Source of the DNA: Paenibacillus sp. MMS20-IR301
GTDB lineage: Bacteria > Bacillota > Bacilli > Paenibacillales > Paenibacillaceae
NCBI RefSeq assembly: GCF_032302195.1
Contig: NZ_CP135275.1
Span: 3,162,001 to 3,226,000 of the forward strand
Length of the DNA: 64,000 bases
Direction: 5' to 3'
The position numbers and the translations under genes are program-made. Numbering within the stretch: the first letter of the stretch is position 1; every line of letters begins with the position of its first letter. Below the pieces are notes generated by a model that was not told the origin of the DNA, did no database searches, and saw nothing but the letters and a program-made list of their open reading frames with translations. This document shows, one piece after another, positions 28,150 to 36,157 of this stretch.

Positions 28150-29147
28150 CGCCCGTTATAGAGGTGCAGCATTTAACCAAGACGTATACAACATATAAGC
28201 GGGGCGCAGGTGCGGGACAGACACTGAAGAGCTTCTTCCGGCGTGAAGAAGTGGTTATCCAGGCTGTGAACGATATCAGCTTCAGCATCGGACGCGGGGA
28301 AATCTGCGGTATTCTCGGTCCCAATGGTGCGGGCAAATCAACCGCGATCAAGATGCTCTGCGGGGCACTGTACCCGACCAGCGGAGATATCCGGGTGCTC
28401 GGCTATTCGCCGGCGCGGGACCGGAAACATTATGTCAGCCAGATCGGAGCTGTCTTCGGCCAGAAATCCCAGCTCATCTGGGATATTCCCCCGCTCGACA
28501 GCTTCAACATGAACAAGGCCATCTACGGCATTCCCGATCAGGATTACAAAGACCGTCTGGAAGAGCTGGCTGTCCTGCTGGACATTACCCATGTAATCGA
28601 GAAACCAACCCGCGTGCTCTCCCTCGGTGAACGGATGAAATGTGAATTCGTCATGGCTATGCTCCACCGGCCGGACATTCTGTTCCTGGATGAGCCGACT
28701 ATCGGGCTCGATGTGATCGCCAAGGCGAAGATCCGCGAGTTCATCCGCCGGATAAACCAGAAGCAGAATATGACCTGCATTCTGACCACCCATGATCTGG
28801 AGGATGTGGAGGAGCTGGCCCACCGGGTCATTGTCATTAATCACGGGGACAAGGTATTCGATGATTCGCTTCAGCGGCTGAAGCACTTCCTGGGCGACAA
28901 GAAACGGGTAAGCTTTACGTTTGCGGAATCTGCTGAGGGAACGGTCTTCGACAACGCCTACACCCGGGTAATTGAGCGGCCGTCTGCACTGCAGATTACG
29001 CTTGAGGTGGATACTGCGCAGATCTCCATCAGTGATTTTCTGGAGAGCATCTCCCGGAAGCACCGCTTCTCCGACATTTCGGTGAAGGAGCTGCCGATCC
29101 AGCAGGTGGTGATGAATATATATGAGAGTGGCGCTGCCATGAGCTGA
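28146..29147 (+). CDS. ABC-2 exporter ATP-binding protein
   Basis: A 333-residue ATPase starting at the ATG at 28146, which overlaps the permease stop by four bases and follows AGGGGG. Walker A GPNGAGKSTAIKML, signature LSLGERMKCEFVMAML, Walker B ILFLDEPTIGLDV and H-loop LTTHDLEDVEEL are present. The LSLGERM variant signature and the C-terminal extension of about 100 residues are typical of ATPases partnering DUF990-type permeases. It is the last gene of a four-gene operon that ends in a strong terminator. Likely role: powering export or self-protection. Confidence 0.95.
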   Translation: MTPVIEVQHLTKTYTTYKRGAGAGQTLKSFFRREEVVIQAVNDISFSIGRGEICGILGPNGAGKSTAIKMLCGALYPTSGDIRVLGYSPARDRKHYVSQIGAVFGQKSQLIWDIPPLDSFNMNKAIYGIPDQDYKDRLEELAVLLDITHVIEKPTRVLSLGERMKCEFVMAMLHRPDILFLDEPTIGLDVIAKAKIREFIRRINQKQNMTCILTTHDLEDVEELAHRVIVINHGDKVFDDSLQRLKHFLGDKKRVSFTFAESAEGTVFDNAYTRVIERPSALQITLEVDTAQISISDFLESISRKHRFSDISVKELPIQQVVMNIYESGAAMS

Positions 29148-29162
29148 TAAGTATGGATCATT

Positions 29163-29193
29163 GACCCGGGCTTCAGGCAGCTGAAGCCCGGTC
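29163..29193 (+). terminator. Rho-independent terminator of the exporter operon
   Basis: The stem GACCcGGGCTTCAG / CTGAAGCCCgGTC is followed by TATTTTC. It sits 16 bp after the ATPase stop and may also serve the convergent acetyltransferase gene. Confidence 0.88.
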
Positions 29194-29204
29194 TATTTTC
29201 ACAG

Positions 29205-29753
29205 CTAAACTATGTATCTAGCCATCATATATGTACTGTAATATTTACCGTCTGACAGAATCCGGTCCTGTTTCAATAAGCCTTCAATCTCAAAGCCCAG
29301 ACTCTTGTAAAGCCGGATCGCCTGCTCATTCGTTTCCAGGACACCGCTCAGAATGATCTTGGTGATGCCGTTATCATCCGCCCAGGCGATGGATGCCTTG
29401 AGCAGATTTCTCCCGATGCCATAACCCCAATACTGCTTCAGCACACCTACCCCGAATTCCACCTTATGCTCGAACCTCTTGAGATCATTGCCCGCACACC
29501 GGGAATAACCGATAATCCCGCCCTCTGCCTCCGCAACCAGGCATATATTCCGCGGATGGTCTGTATCCGCCTCGATGATCCGTTCAAACCCTGCTTCGTC
29601 AATAAAAGCTTCCCCCGGAATCCGGTCCATATGCTCAGTCTCTCCATCCACCTGCAGCCTTACCCCGGACAGCCGCTTGGCATCCCCTTTGACCGCGGAA
29701 CGGATCACATAATGAAGCCCCTTGACTTCAAATTCCTGCTTCTTAATAATCAT
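29205..29753 (-). CDS. GNAT-family N-acetyltransferase (RimJ/RimL-like)
   Basis: An acetyltransferase of 182 residues when started at the ATG at 29753, which has GGGAGGGGG upstream. The acetyl-CoA loop is KQYWGYGIGRNLLKASI, preceded by KVEFGVGVL and followed by LSGVLETNEQAIRLYKSLGF; the ending GLLKQDRILSDGKYYSTYMMA is characteristic of ribosomal-protein or small-molecule acetyltransferases of this group. The acceptor is unknown. Single gene, transcribed away from the plus-strand operon that begins at 29806. Confidence 0.88.
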   Translation of the reverse strand: MIIKKQEFEVKGLHYVIRSAVKGDAKRLSGVRLQVDGETEHMDRIPGEAFIDEAGFERIIEADTDHPRNICLVAEAEGGIIGYSRCAGNDLKRFEHKVEFGVGVLKQYWGYGIGRNLLKASIAWADDNGITKIILSGVLETNEQAIRLYKSLGFEIEGLLKQDRILSDGKYYSTYMMARYIV

Positions 29754-29805
29754 CGTGATTCCCCCTCCCAACATTCCCCATATTCTGCTATGCTAGGATA
29801 ATCAT

Positions 29806-30399
29806 ATGACGAAAATGCAGGAGGCGCAAATTGTAATGGATGCATTTCAATATCAGCTTACTTCTGAGACTTCTATCAATCTGAAATTTGAGTACGGAGG
29901 AGAGTACTTCACATTCAGCCTGTACCGGGAGGAGGGCGGATGGGTCCTACACCCCTTTGACGGCATCCTGCTGCGGAATCAGGCCATGTGCGCTCTTGTC
30001 GTACAGGAATTGTTCAAGCATAAGCCCTTTCAGGTCATGCTGGCCAAGGAAAATATCCACTTCGATAATATACGTTCTACCATCAATCTCGAGAATGTAA
30101 ATGCGCCGGTTGCCTCACGCAACGAGCGGGAGGATCGTACCCACCCCGCTGATGACCTGATGGATTTTGTTCAGCAGCACTCGCTTGAAGAGGTCATTGA
30201 ATATGAGTGTCAGCTTATTGAGGAACGTATCAATTTCTATAAAGAAATTCTGCAGCGCATGTTCATGGACAACCTTGGCCCTTCCGATCCGGAGTTTCAA
30301 AAGGTCCAGGATATCGTGCGCATCCATCAATATTCCCTCGATTCATTATCCAGTCTGAACGGCCCGAATCTCGATGCCGGGAGACGCGGAAGATTTTAA
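29806..30399 (+). CDS. Uncharacterised protein upstream of the TerD-like gene
   Basis: A 197-residue soluble protein I do not recognise. The N-terminal half looks like beta strands (SINLKFEYGGEYFTFSLYREEGG is one stretch, quoted only as its features: alternating hydrophobic and aromatic residues); the C-terminal half is helical and acidic (LEEVIEYECQLIEERINFYK), possibly a coiled coil. AGGA lies seven bases before the ATG; an internal ATG 10 codons on is preceded by AGGAGG at a longer distance. It is 25 bp upstream of the TerD-domain gene on the same strand, so a shared role in stress response is a reasonable guess. Confidence 0.7.
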   Translation: MTKMQEAQIVMDAFQYQLTSETSINLKFEYGGEYFTFSLYREEGGWVLHPFDGILLRNQAMCALVVQELFKHKPFQVMLAKENIHFDNIRSTINLENVNAPVASRNEREDRTHPADDLMDFVQQHSLEEVIEYECQLIEERINFYKEILQRMFMDNLGPSDPEFQKVQDIVRIHQYSLDSLSSLNGPNLDAGRRGRF

Positions 30400-30424
30400 T
30401 TCCTCTTTTGAAAGGCTGGTTCTT

Positions 30425-31714
30425 ATGACGCTCAATCTGATTAAGGGACAAAAATGCAGCTTGACGAAAGACAACCCTCTTCTTTCCCGCATTATCGTAG
30501 GGATGGGCTGGCAGAACGCCGGAGCCGGCGTTGAGGTGGATTTTTCCGTTTTTATGCTTACACCTGCGCAGACCGTCACCAAAGATGAGGACCTGATTTT
30601 TTACGGCAATCCTTCTAATCCGAATAAGTCCGTGGCTGTACAGCAATCCGGCACCCGAACCTACGCTGGACTAACTGACAATACACAGATCGCTGTTGAG
30701 CTTAGACAGGTCCCTGCAGAATATGAACGGATGGCCTTTGCGTTAACAATATATGATTGGGAAAAAAGACAGCAAACCTTCTCGTTATTAGACGGTGTGT
30801 ATCTGCGGATTATCAATGATGCTGACGGGACAGAACTCCTCCGGTACCCGCTGGGCAGCATGTTCACTGTAGAAACAGCTATTGTTGCCGGAGAAATCTA
30901 CAGATACAACAATGAATGGAAATTCAGCGCTGTAGGCTCAGGATATGCCGGAGGCTTAGCTGCCTTGTGCCGGAGTTACGGGATTGAGGTTATTCATTCA
31001 CAGCCGCCTGCTCCACCCGCCGGTACAGTAGATCCATTGCAGCAGCCGCCGCTGATCCTGCCTGAGCTGCGCTCACGGCCTAGACCGGCGGACAATTTGC
31101 CGCCCGCTCCCCCGCCATCAAGCCCGGGTTCCATCCTGCTTAAGAAGCGCGGGGAGAAGATCAGTCTCCAGAAAGGGGCTGCGGCCCTGAGTGAGATCCT
31201 GATCAATTTGAACTGGCATCAGAACAAATCATCCGGCTGGTTCGGGAGCAAAGGCGTCGATCTTGATCTGGGTTGCCTGTTCGAGTTGAAAAATGGCATC
31301 AAAGGCTCTGTCCAGGCACTTGGCGAGTCCTTCGGAAGCTTAAGCAGACCGCCGTATATCTCCCTTGACGGAGATGACCGGACCGGTACCATAGCCACTG
31401 GTGAGAATCTGCGGATTAACGGCCGCTATCTTAGTGAAATCAGCAGGATTGTCATCTTCGCCTTCATTTATGAGGGAATCACGAACTGGTCGCAGGCTGA
31501 CGCTGTTGTGACCATCCGGCAGCAGAGCGGACCGGAGATTGAAGTCCGGCTGGATGAGCATAACAATCACAAGGGAATGTGCGCAATCGCTATGATCCAT
31601 AATCAGAATGATGAGACCTTCAGCGTGGAGCGGCTCGTAGAATATTTCGCCGGCCATGAGGAATTGGATCAGCATTATCACTGGGGGCTGCGGTGGGAGG
31701 CCGGGAGTAAGTAG
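30425..31714 (+). CDS. Tandem TerD-domain (tellurium-resistance/stress) protein
   Basis: A 429-residue protein with two TerD-like domains joined by a proline-rich linker (about 190-250). The first starts MTLNLIKGQKCSLTK and contains GMGWQNAGAGVEVDFSVFML; the second contains ILINLNWHQNKSSGWFGSKG and VDLDLGCLFELKNG, both with the acidic pattern that binds calcium in TerD proteins. The ATG at 30425 is chosen because it begins the domain and has AAAGG upstream. TerD/TerA proteins occur in ter operons linked to tellurite, phage and membrane stress. None of the usual partners (terB, terC, terE) is in this window; the only companion is the orphan gene upstream. Confidence 0.85.
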   Translation: MTLNLIKGQKCSLTKDNPLLSRIIVGMGWQNAGAGVEVDFSVFMLTPAQTVTKDEDLIFYGNPSNPNKSVAVQQSGTRTYAGLTDNTQIAVELRQVPAEYERMAFALTIYDWEKRQQTFSLLDGVYLRIINDADGTELLRYPLGSMFTVETAIVAGEIYRYNNEWKFSAVGSGYAGGLAALCRSYGIEVIHSQPPAPPAGTVDPLQQPPLILPELRSRPRPADNLPPAPPPSSPGSILLKKRGEKISLQKGAAALSEILINLNWHQNKSSGWFGSKGVDLDLGCLFELKNGIKGSVQALGESFGSLSRPPYISLDGDDRTGTIATGENLRINGRYLSEISRIVIFAFIYEGITNWSQADAVVTIRQQSGPEIEVRLDEHNNHKGMCAIAMIHNQNDETFSVERLVEYFAGHEELDQHYHWGLRWEAGSK

Positions 31715-31751
31715 GTGGCTGGTTGTGGCTGGTTGTGGCTGCTTTAACAAT

Positions 31752-31790
31752 ACTATCTATCCGGGCTGGATCCGCAGATTTTGCGTTAAG
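31752..31790 (+). repeat. Short direct repeat, left copy
   Basis: This stretch shares TATCTATCCGG, GATCCG and TTGCGTTAAG in the same order with 33580-33617, with one gap and a few mismatches. The two copies flank the IS3 element and repeat copy 1. Confidence 0.5.
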
Positions 31791-31943
31791 CGAAATGCCG
31801 GCCGAATCGTTACGGACTAACCGCTAGTTAGTTTGAGTAAAATCACATAGTGACCCTCAGGAGGGGGCTCCTTGGGATTAGAATGGAAAGTGGACGACTG
31901 TTAACGGACGGAGGGATAATAAGAGCAACGGAGGTGCGTCCCT

Positions 31944-32261
31944 ATGGGAGAAAAACGACAACGGTACAACGAAGAATATAAGAAGCAAACGGTGAAGTTC
32001 ATTCAAGAACAGACGAAGAGCTTAGGGGACATCGCGCAAGAGCTGGACATTCCGAAAAGTACGCTGCACCAGTGGATGGGGCAATACCGGGAGCTAAAGA
32101 ATGAACCGGTCGCAAGTATGGATCGGGTACGGGAACTCGAAGCCGAGCTCCAAGAGATGCGCCGTCAGCTTCAGGAGAAAGACACTCAACTTGCTGACAC
32201 GGAGGAAGAACTAGCGATCGTAAAAAAAGCAGTGCACATCTTCAGCAAACCAAGGAACTAA
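31944..32261 (+). CDS. IS3-family transposase OrfA
   Basis: A 105-residue protein with an N-terminal helix-turn-helix (QRYNEEYKKQTVKFIQE, LGDIAQELDIPKSTLHQWM) and a C-terminal leucine-zipper-like coiled coil (RVRELEAELQEMRRQLQEKD), the standard OrfA layout for DNA binding and dimerisation. GGAGG lies nine bases before the ATG. Near its end it contains a run of seven A followed by G (32222-32229), the usual site of programmed -1 frameshifting into OrfB. Confidence 0.92.
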   Translation: MGEKRQRYNEEYKKQTVKFIQEQTKSLGDIAQELDIPKSTLHQWMGQYRELKNEPVASMDRVRELEAELQEMRRQLQEKDTQLADTEEELAIVKKAVHIFSKPRN

Positions 32262-32272
32262 GATTCCAGTTC

Positions 32273-33136
32273 ATGAAGGACCATCGCTCCGAGTTTCGCT
32301 TGGAGAAGATGTGCAATACCCTACAGGTATCCAGGAGCGGATATTACAAGTGGCTCAATGCCAAAGCCAGTTTGCAGGCACTCCGCAAGGCAGCCGTTAT
32401 GGAGCGAATCCGGTACCATTTTGACGATCATAAAAAACGGTATGGAAGTCCGAAGATCACCCGCCTGCTGCATCAGGAAGGCTATACGGTCACGAAACGC
32501 ACAGTGAGTGTGTACATGCGAGAAATGAAGCTCCGCTCTATTGTATCTAAGCCATACCGTGTGCAGACGACCGATTCCAAGCATAGCAATCCCGTTGCAC
32601 CAAACACACTGAACCAAGAGTTTAAGGTGCTTAAGCCCAATACCGTATGGGTCACGGACATCACGTATATCCCTTGTCGTGGAGGTCGCTTATACCTAGC
32701 TAGCGTCATGGATCTATGCACGCGAGAAATCGTAGGGTGGCGGCTGTATAACCATATGGAGACGAGCCTGGTCTTAGACGCACTGCAGGCGGCTTACACG
32801 GCGAAGCGGCCCGGCGAGGGCCTACTGCATCACTCTGACCGAGGGTCTCAATATACCTCAAAAGAATATGTCGACCAACTAAAGACATACCACATGAAAT
32901 CCAGCATGAGCCGTAAAGGAAACTGCTACGATAACGCCTGCATTGAGTCTTGGCACAGTATTTTAAAGAAAGAGCTCATCTACTGTAATCCGCGCTTCAA
33001 AAACCCGGAACAGGCATATGATGCTATTTTCCAATACATTGAGTTCTATTACAATCGCAAGCGAATGCACAGCTCGCTGGGGTATCTTTCCCCCGCCCGC
33101 TTTGCTAAGCAATTCACTAAAAAATCCGTTGCGTGA
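32273..33136 (+). CDS. IS3-family transposase OrfB (DDE integrase domain)
   Basis: A 287-residue frame holding the rve/DDE catalytic core: first Asp in WVTDITYI, second in HHSDRGSQYTS, and the Glu in CIESWHSILKKE. An N-terminal HTH_21 region (KKRYGSPKITRLLHQEG) precedes it, and the C-terminus ends YYNRKRMHSSLGYLSPARF as in IS150-type elements. The frame is open upstream of this ATG back to the A7G site in OrfA, so the active product is probably an OrfAB fusion made by -1 frameshifting. The gene looks intact. Confidence 0.93.
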   Translation: MKDHRSEFRLEKMCNTLQVSRSGYYKWLNAKASLQALRKAAVMERIRYHFDDHKKRYGSPKITRLLHQEGYTVTKRTVSVYMREMKLRSIVSKPYRVQTTDSKHSNPVAPNTLNQEFKVLKPNTVWVTDITYIPCRGGRLYLASVMDLCTREIVGWRLYNHMETSLVLDALQAAYTAKRPGEGLLHHSDRGSQYTSKEYVDQLKTYHMKSSMSRKGNCYDNACIESWHSILKKELIYCNPRFKNPEQAYDAIFQYIEFYYNRKRMHSSLGYLSPARFAKQFTKKSVA

Positions 33137-33174
33137 CAGTCTACTTTCTTGACAGAAGTCCACCTTGTGCATGG

Positions 33175-33358
33175 TTACGGACACAGGAGACCTTATCCCC
33201 GCCAAAAGCGCTCATCTGTCTGCCTTACGGACACAGGCGCCTTTATTCAGCTGATCTCACGGTGAAATCGGCTTGGCGAGGGGAAATAAGGGCTGTCAGG
33301 TCCGCAAGCCCTGCCTAATGTGCTGTAAAGGCAAAATAAAGGCTGTGGTGTCCGTTGC
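33175..33358. repeat. Dispersed nested-palindrome repeat, copy 1
   Basis: A 184-bp unit built from four related modules: two forward (TTACGGACACAGG...CTTAT and TTACGGACACAGG...CTTTATT) and two inverted (AAATAAGGGCTGTCAGGTCCG and AAATAAAGGCTG...TGTCCG). The whole forms a long imperfect stem. Copies 2, 3 and 4 are at 36158, 47573 and 49113. It is complete here and serves as the reference for the copy interrupted by the IS110 element. Confidence 0.85.
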
Positions 33359-33579
33359 GGCATGCTGATTACGCTTGAAAATGTACACATCAACTTCTGC
33401 AGGCTCATAGCAGTATGGTATCTTTTCCTGCCGCTGCTTCTGCTGCTTTAACTGTAATCGTACAAGTAGTTCATCCACGCACTCTATTTTTCAGACATTC
33501 ACCAACTACTTATTGAATCCTGTAATGTCTGCGCTATAATAAGAAGCATAGGTTGTGAAGCACACACCGCTTTTAATGC

Positions 33580-33617
33580 ATTATCTATCCGGTTAGATCC
33601 GGGGATATTGCGTTAAG
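33580..33617 (+). repeat. Short direct repeat, right copy
   Basis: It matches 31752-31790 as described there. Here it is embedded in a larger fold: GCACACA and CCGC to its left (from about 33560) pair with GCGG and TGTGTGC to its right (to about 33637), and ATCC pairs with GGAT inside. It lies 40-100 bp upstream of the nuclease-fold gene and could be a structured leader. Confidence 0.5.
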
Positions 33618-33675
33618 GCGGCTTTTTTGTGTGCAGAAGCAATTTTCGCGTGAATACTGAAGGAGGAGCACAAAC

Positions 33676-34326
33676 ATGTCAAGATTTGAACAACAGTATG
33701 ATGAATGGCTAGCCATCAATACGGAGAATGAAAGTAACCATAGACGAAAAGAGCTGCTGGGTAAAGGCCTTGGCCACGGAACAGTAGAGTTCCTCCGCAC
33801 GGTTTGGTTTCCGGCCATCGGCAATCTGGACCATCTGTACCCGGAATGGGAAGTGCGGGATTTCAGCAACGGATACCGTTATCTGGATCTGGCCTATATG
33901 CCAGGAGGCGTGAAAGGCGGGATTGAGATTCAGGGCTATGGACCACATGCCAGGGATCTCGACGTCCGAAGATTCAAGGATCTGTGCCGCAGGCATTGTC
34001 TGCTTGCCTTGGACGGCTGGACTTTTCTGCCAATAGCGTATCCTTCCATTGTAGAGGAGCCTAAGCAATGCCAGCAGCTGGTGTTGTCTTTTATCGGCAA
34101 GTTCATGGCAACAGATATTGTCTCCACGTTACCTTGTCTGGAGGCAGAATCCCTGCGTTTCGCTAGACGTCTGCTCAGAGCATTCACCCCCTCAGAACTT
34201 GCGCATCATCTTAAAATTACCGATCGGCACGCCAGACGCATTCTGAATGAGCTGGTGCAGCTGCAGCTACTGGATGTCGCCAGCGGCGGGCAGCAGCGCA
34301 ATCGGACGTATCAGCTCAGAGTGTAA
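33676..34326 (+). CDS. Probable PD-(D/E)XK nuclease-fold protein with C-terminal winged helix
   Basis: A 216-residue protein. The central segment YRYLDLAYMPGGVKGGIEIQ (about 69-88) provides an aspartate and an E-x-Q pair, and DVRRFKDLCRRHCLLALDGW follows; this order is that of DUF559/Vsr-like PD-(D/E)XK folds in which Q replaces the lysine. The last 60 residues (FTPSELAHHLKITDRHARRILNELVQLQLLD) form a winged-helix/HTH domain. GGAGGAG precedes the ATG. The domain call comes from motif spacing, not a search. It sits between an IS3 and an IS110 element and next to dispersed repeats. Confidence 0.65.
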   Translation: MSRFEQQYDEWLAINTENESNHRRKELLGKGLGHGTVEFLRTVWFPAIGNLDHLYPEWEVRDFSNGYRYLDLAYMPGGVKGGIEIQGYGPHARDLDVRRFKDLCRRHCLLALDGWTFLPIAYPSIVEEPKQCQQLVLSFIGKFMATDIVSTLPCLEAESLRFARRLLRAFTPSELAHHLKITDRHARRILNELVQLQLLDVASGGQQRNRTYQLRV

Positions 34327-34442
34327 CTAAGTAACAATGGCAGACTGCCGGCTAGAGCAAATGTTAGTTGAAACGGCAATTCGAACACAACCAGTTGGCA
34401 GTTTGGGATGCTGGTACAAATGCTTACGGACACAGGAGACCT

Positions 34443-34881
34443 TGATATGAACGAAACAGTCAAGCGCCGCAGTAGCAATCCCGTTTTTGGCGCACTTAAA
34501 CAAACCTATCAATTGACGTCTTTTAGAGGAGGTTCCCTTTTTCCCAAAGGGTTGACGCAGTGTTTAACCTTTCTTCTCAACACATAGGGAGGAGCATGTT
34601 CTTAACTTGGAGGCAAAAATCATTCGCTGGTTGGCATCCTGATATTCGTGGGTTTACACATGGTATCTATCCATCTGAAGAGCCTGCCGCTAACTATTTT
34701 CGTCCGTCGTTTGCAAGCAAACGGGCACAAAGGTCTTCCGCGGCGTTTCTCTTCACCTTGCTCGATTTTGCCTCCAAGGTAAGTCATGCTCTAGCTTCCC
34801 GGTTTTCACTTCCTTTCTTTTAGGGTGGGACTTTTTTTCAGTAACGTAACGTGTGGCCTTGTCGTCCATGTACGGCAAGGG
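34443..34881 (-). ncRNA. Candidate IS1111-type guide (bridge/seek) RNA region
   Basis: About 440 bases between the transposase stop and the element end carry no credible gene, far more than the 124 bases on the other side. IS1111-group elements are known to encode their target-choosing RNA in this downstream position. On the transposase-sense strand, GGAAGACCTT (near 34738-34729) resembles the left flank GGAGACCTT with one extra base, a stem GTTTGC-TT-GCAAAC follows, and then AATAGTTA, which is complementary to TAACTATT across the right junction. These are short matches found by eye; the RNA ends and fold are not established. Confidence 0.4.
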
Positions 34882-36033
34882 TTATCCGGCAATTAGAGAA
34901 TCCGTGGCTGGGTTTCGGTCGCCCTTCTCCAGAACTCTGGCAATAGCCCATACAAAGCCGGCAAGCTCCCGGGCAATGGCGGCTACGATTTTCGATTTGT
35001 GCTTCCCTTTTCCCAGCATCGTCATGTATTTGCGATGAAGTCGATTTTGTGCCTCAAAGGCCATTCGCTGCACCTCCGGCGGCAGTCCGCTGATTCGCTC
35101 CCGCAATTTGCGCCGTACGCCCGGTGAGTGCCGGTAATGGTGGGCCGCTTCGACCAGCACCCGCCGCAAATGTGCATTGCCTGCCTTGGTCAGCTTTCCC
35201 TGACTACGGCTCACACCGCTGGAGTGTTCACTGGGTACTAACCCACAGTAGCTCATGAACGAGGGGGCGCTGGCAAACCGCGTCACACTGACCATCTCCG
35301 ACACCAGTGTGGTAGCGGTGAGTGTGGCCACTCCTCGCAGCGCCTGAAGGGCTTCAATAAGTGGCGCCTGCACATGGGTGTGAGAGAGACGCTCGATCTC
35401 TTTTTCGTAACGCCGAAGTCGTTCTGCCGTTTCTCGAATGCTCTCCCGGTATTCCTGGAAGACTATGCGGTGGCAGGAACTCTCGAAGCGGAGGGTATCC
35501 AGCCACTCTTCAAAGGCGAAGGTCCAGGCCTTGACCTTGCTTGGAGGGAAGAGCTGCAAACGCAGCAGGAACTTGCCCATGCGCTGCTTGTGGCGGTTCA
35601 TATCTTCTTTGGCGTCCTCGCGGGCTCGAACGAGATCCCGGAGCGCTTCCTCCTCAGGAGAGGGGATGTAGATCCCCGTTAGTTCGCCAGCCCGAAAGAG
35701 TTGAGCCAAGCGAAGCGCATCCCGCTTGTCGGTTTTAATCCGGTCCCCAGCGCGCTGAGGGATAAGAGAAGGAGCAACAACGGTACAGGCAATGCCGGCT
35801 TCGAGGAGCCAACGGTGAAGCATGTACCCGGTGGGCCCGGCTTCGTAGCAGACTTCCAGTTCCACTCGGGATTCACCGGAACCTTGCAGTTGATGTAGAA
35901 GCTTTAGTATGCGTTCCTTGGTATGTTCAATAATCCCCCAAAAGCGGGGTTCGCCACGGCCCTCATCTGCGATGGCTACAGCAATTTTGGCTTTGGATAC
36001 GTCTAATCCAATATACTTTTTGGCGATACTCAT
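34882..36033 (-). CDS. IS110-family transposase (DEDD)
   Basis: A 383-residue recombinase. The N-terminal RuvC-like DEDD domain opens KKYIGLDVSKAKIAVAIADE and contains VCYEAGPTGYMLHRWL and DKRDALRLAQLFRAGEL; the C-terminal Transposase_20 domain has LRGVATLTATTLVSEMVSV and MSYCGLVPSEHSSGVSRSQGK (quoted in part), whose serine is the candidate nucleophile. The ATG at 36033 is chosen because it starts the conserved domain and has AAGGAG upstream; an upstream frame extension of 18 codons lacks a site. No frameshift or stop interrupts it, so the element may be active. Confidence 0.93.
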   Translation of the reverse strand: MSIAKKYIGLDVSKAKIAVAIADEGRGEPRFWGIIEHTKERILKLLHQLQGSGESRVELEVCYEAGPTGYMLHRWLLEAGIACTVVAPSLIPQRAGDRIKTDKRDALRLAQLFRAGELTGIYIPSPEEEALRDLVRAREDAKEDMNRHKQRMGKFLLRLQLFPPSKVKAWTFAFEEWLDTLRFESSCHRIVFQEYRESIRETAERLRRYEKEIERLSHTHVQAPLIEALQALRGVATLTATTLVSEMVSVTRFASAPSFMSYCGLVPSEHSSGVSRSQGKLTKAGNAHLRRVLVEAAHHYRHSPGVRRKLRERISGLPPEVQRMAFEAQNRLHRKYMTMLGKGKHKSKIVAAIARELAGFVWAIARVLEKGDRNPATDSLIAG

Positions 36034-36157
36034 TAGTAAACCGACTCCTTTTTGTTTGTTAGCTCTGAATTGGGATCTTTGAGCCATTCACTCTTAGGAT
36101 TTCCAATTTAACCTACGAGATAAACAAATTGCGATGTCGGTTTCGTTCATGATAACT

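Larger units (their letters stand above)
31891..33162 (+). mobile_element. IS3-family insertion sequence (IS150-like group)
   Basis: An element of about 1.27 kb with two overlapping transposase frames in the usual IS3 arrangement. Candidate terminal inverted repeats are TGGACGACTGTTAA on the left (31891) and TGGACTTCTGTCAA on the right (complement, ending 33162), matching at 11 of 14 positions and starting with TG as expected. I could not find a matching short target duplication at the ends, so the exact borders are tentative. The right end stops 12 bp before repeat copy 1. Confidence 0.8.
34443..36157 (-). mobile_element. IS110-family insertion sequence (IS1111-like group) inserted in a dispersed repeat
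   Basis: An element of about 1.7 kb containing a DEDD transposase on the minus strand. An 11-bp perfect inverted repeat, ATGAACGAAAC (34447-34457) and GTTTCGTTCAT (36140-36150), lies a few bases inside each end, as in IS1111-group elements. The left flank ends GGACACAGGAGACCT and the right flank begins ATTCCTGCCAAAAG; joined they match the intact repeat copy at 33175 (GGAGACCTTATCCCCGCC). CT at the left junction and CT at 36156-36157 are the probable core dinucleotide. The long non-coding segment lies downstream of the transposase. Confidence 0.85.

Noticed and set aside
28338..29063. 241-codon minus-strand frame
   Set aside because: Antisense to the exporter ATPase gene.
34560..34823. 87-codon plus-strand frame with GGGAGGAGC upstream
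   Set aside because: It lies in the non-coding end of the IS110 element, resembles no protein, and its region is better explained as guide-RNA DNA.
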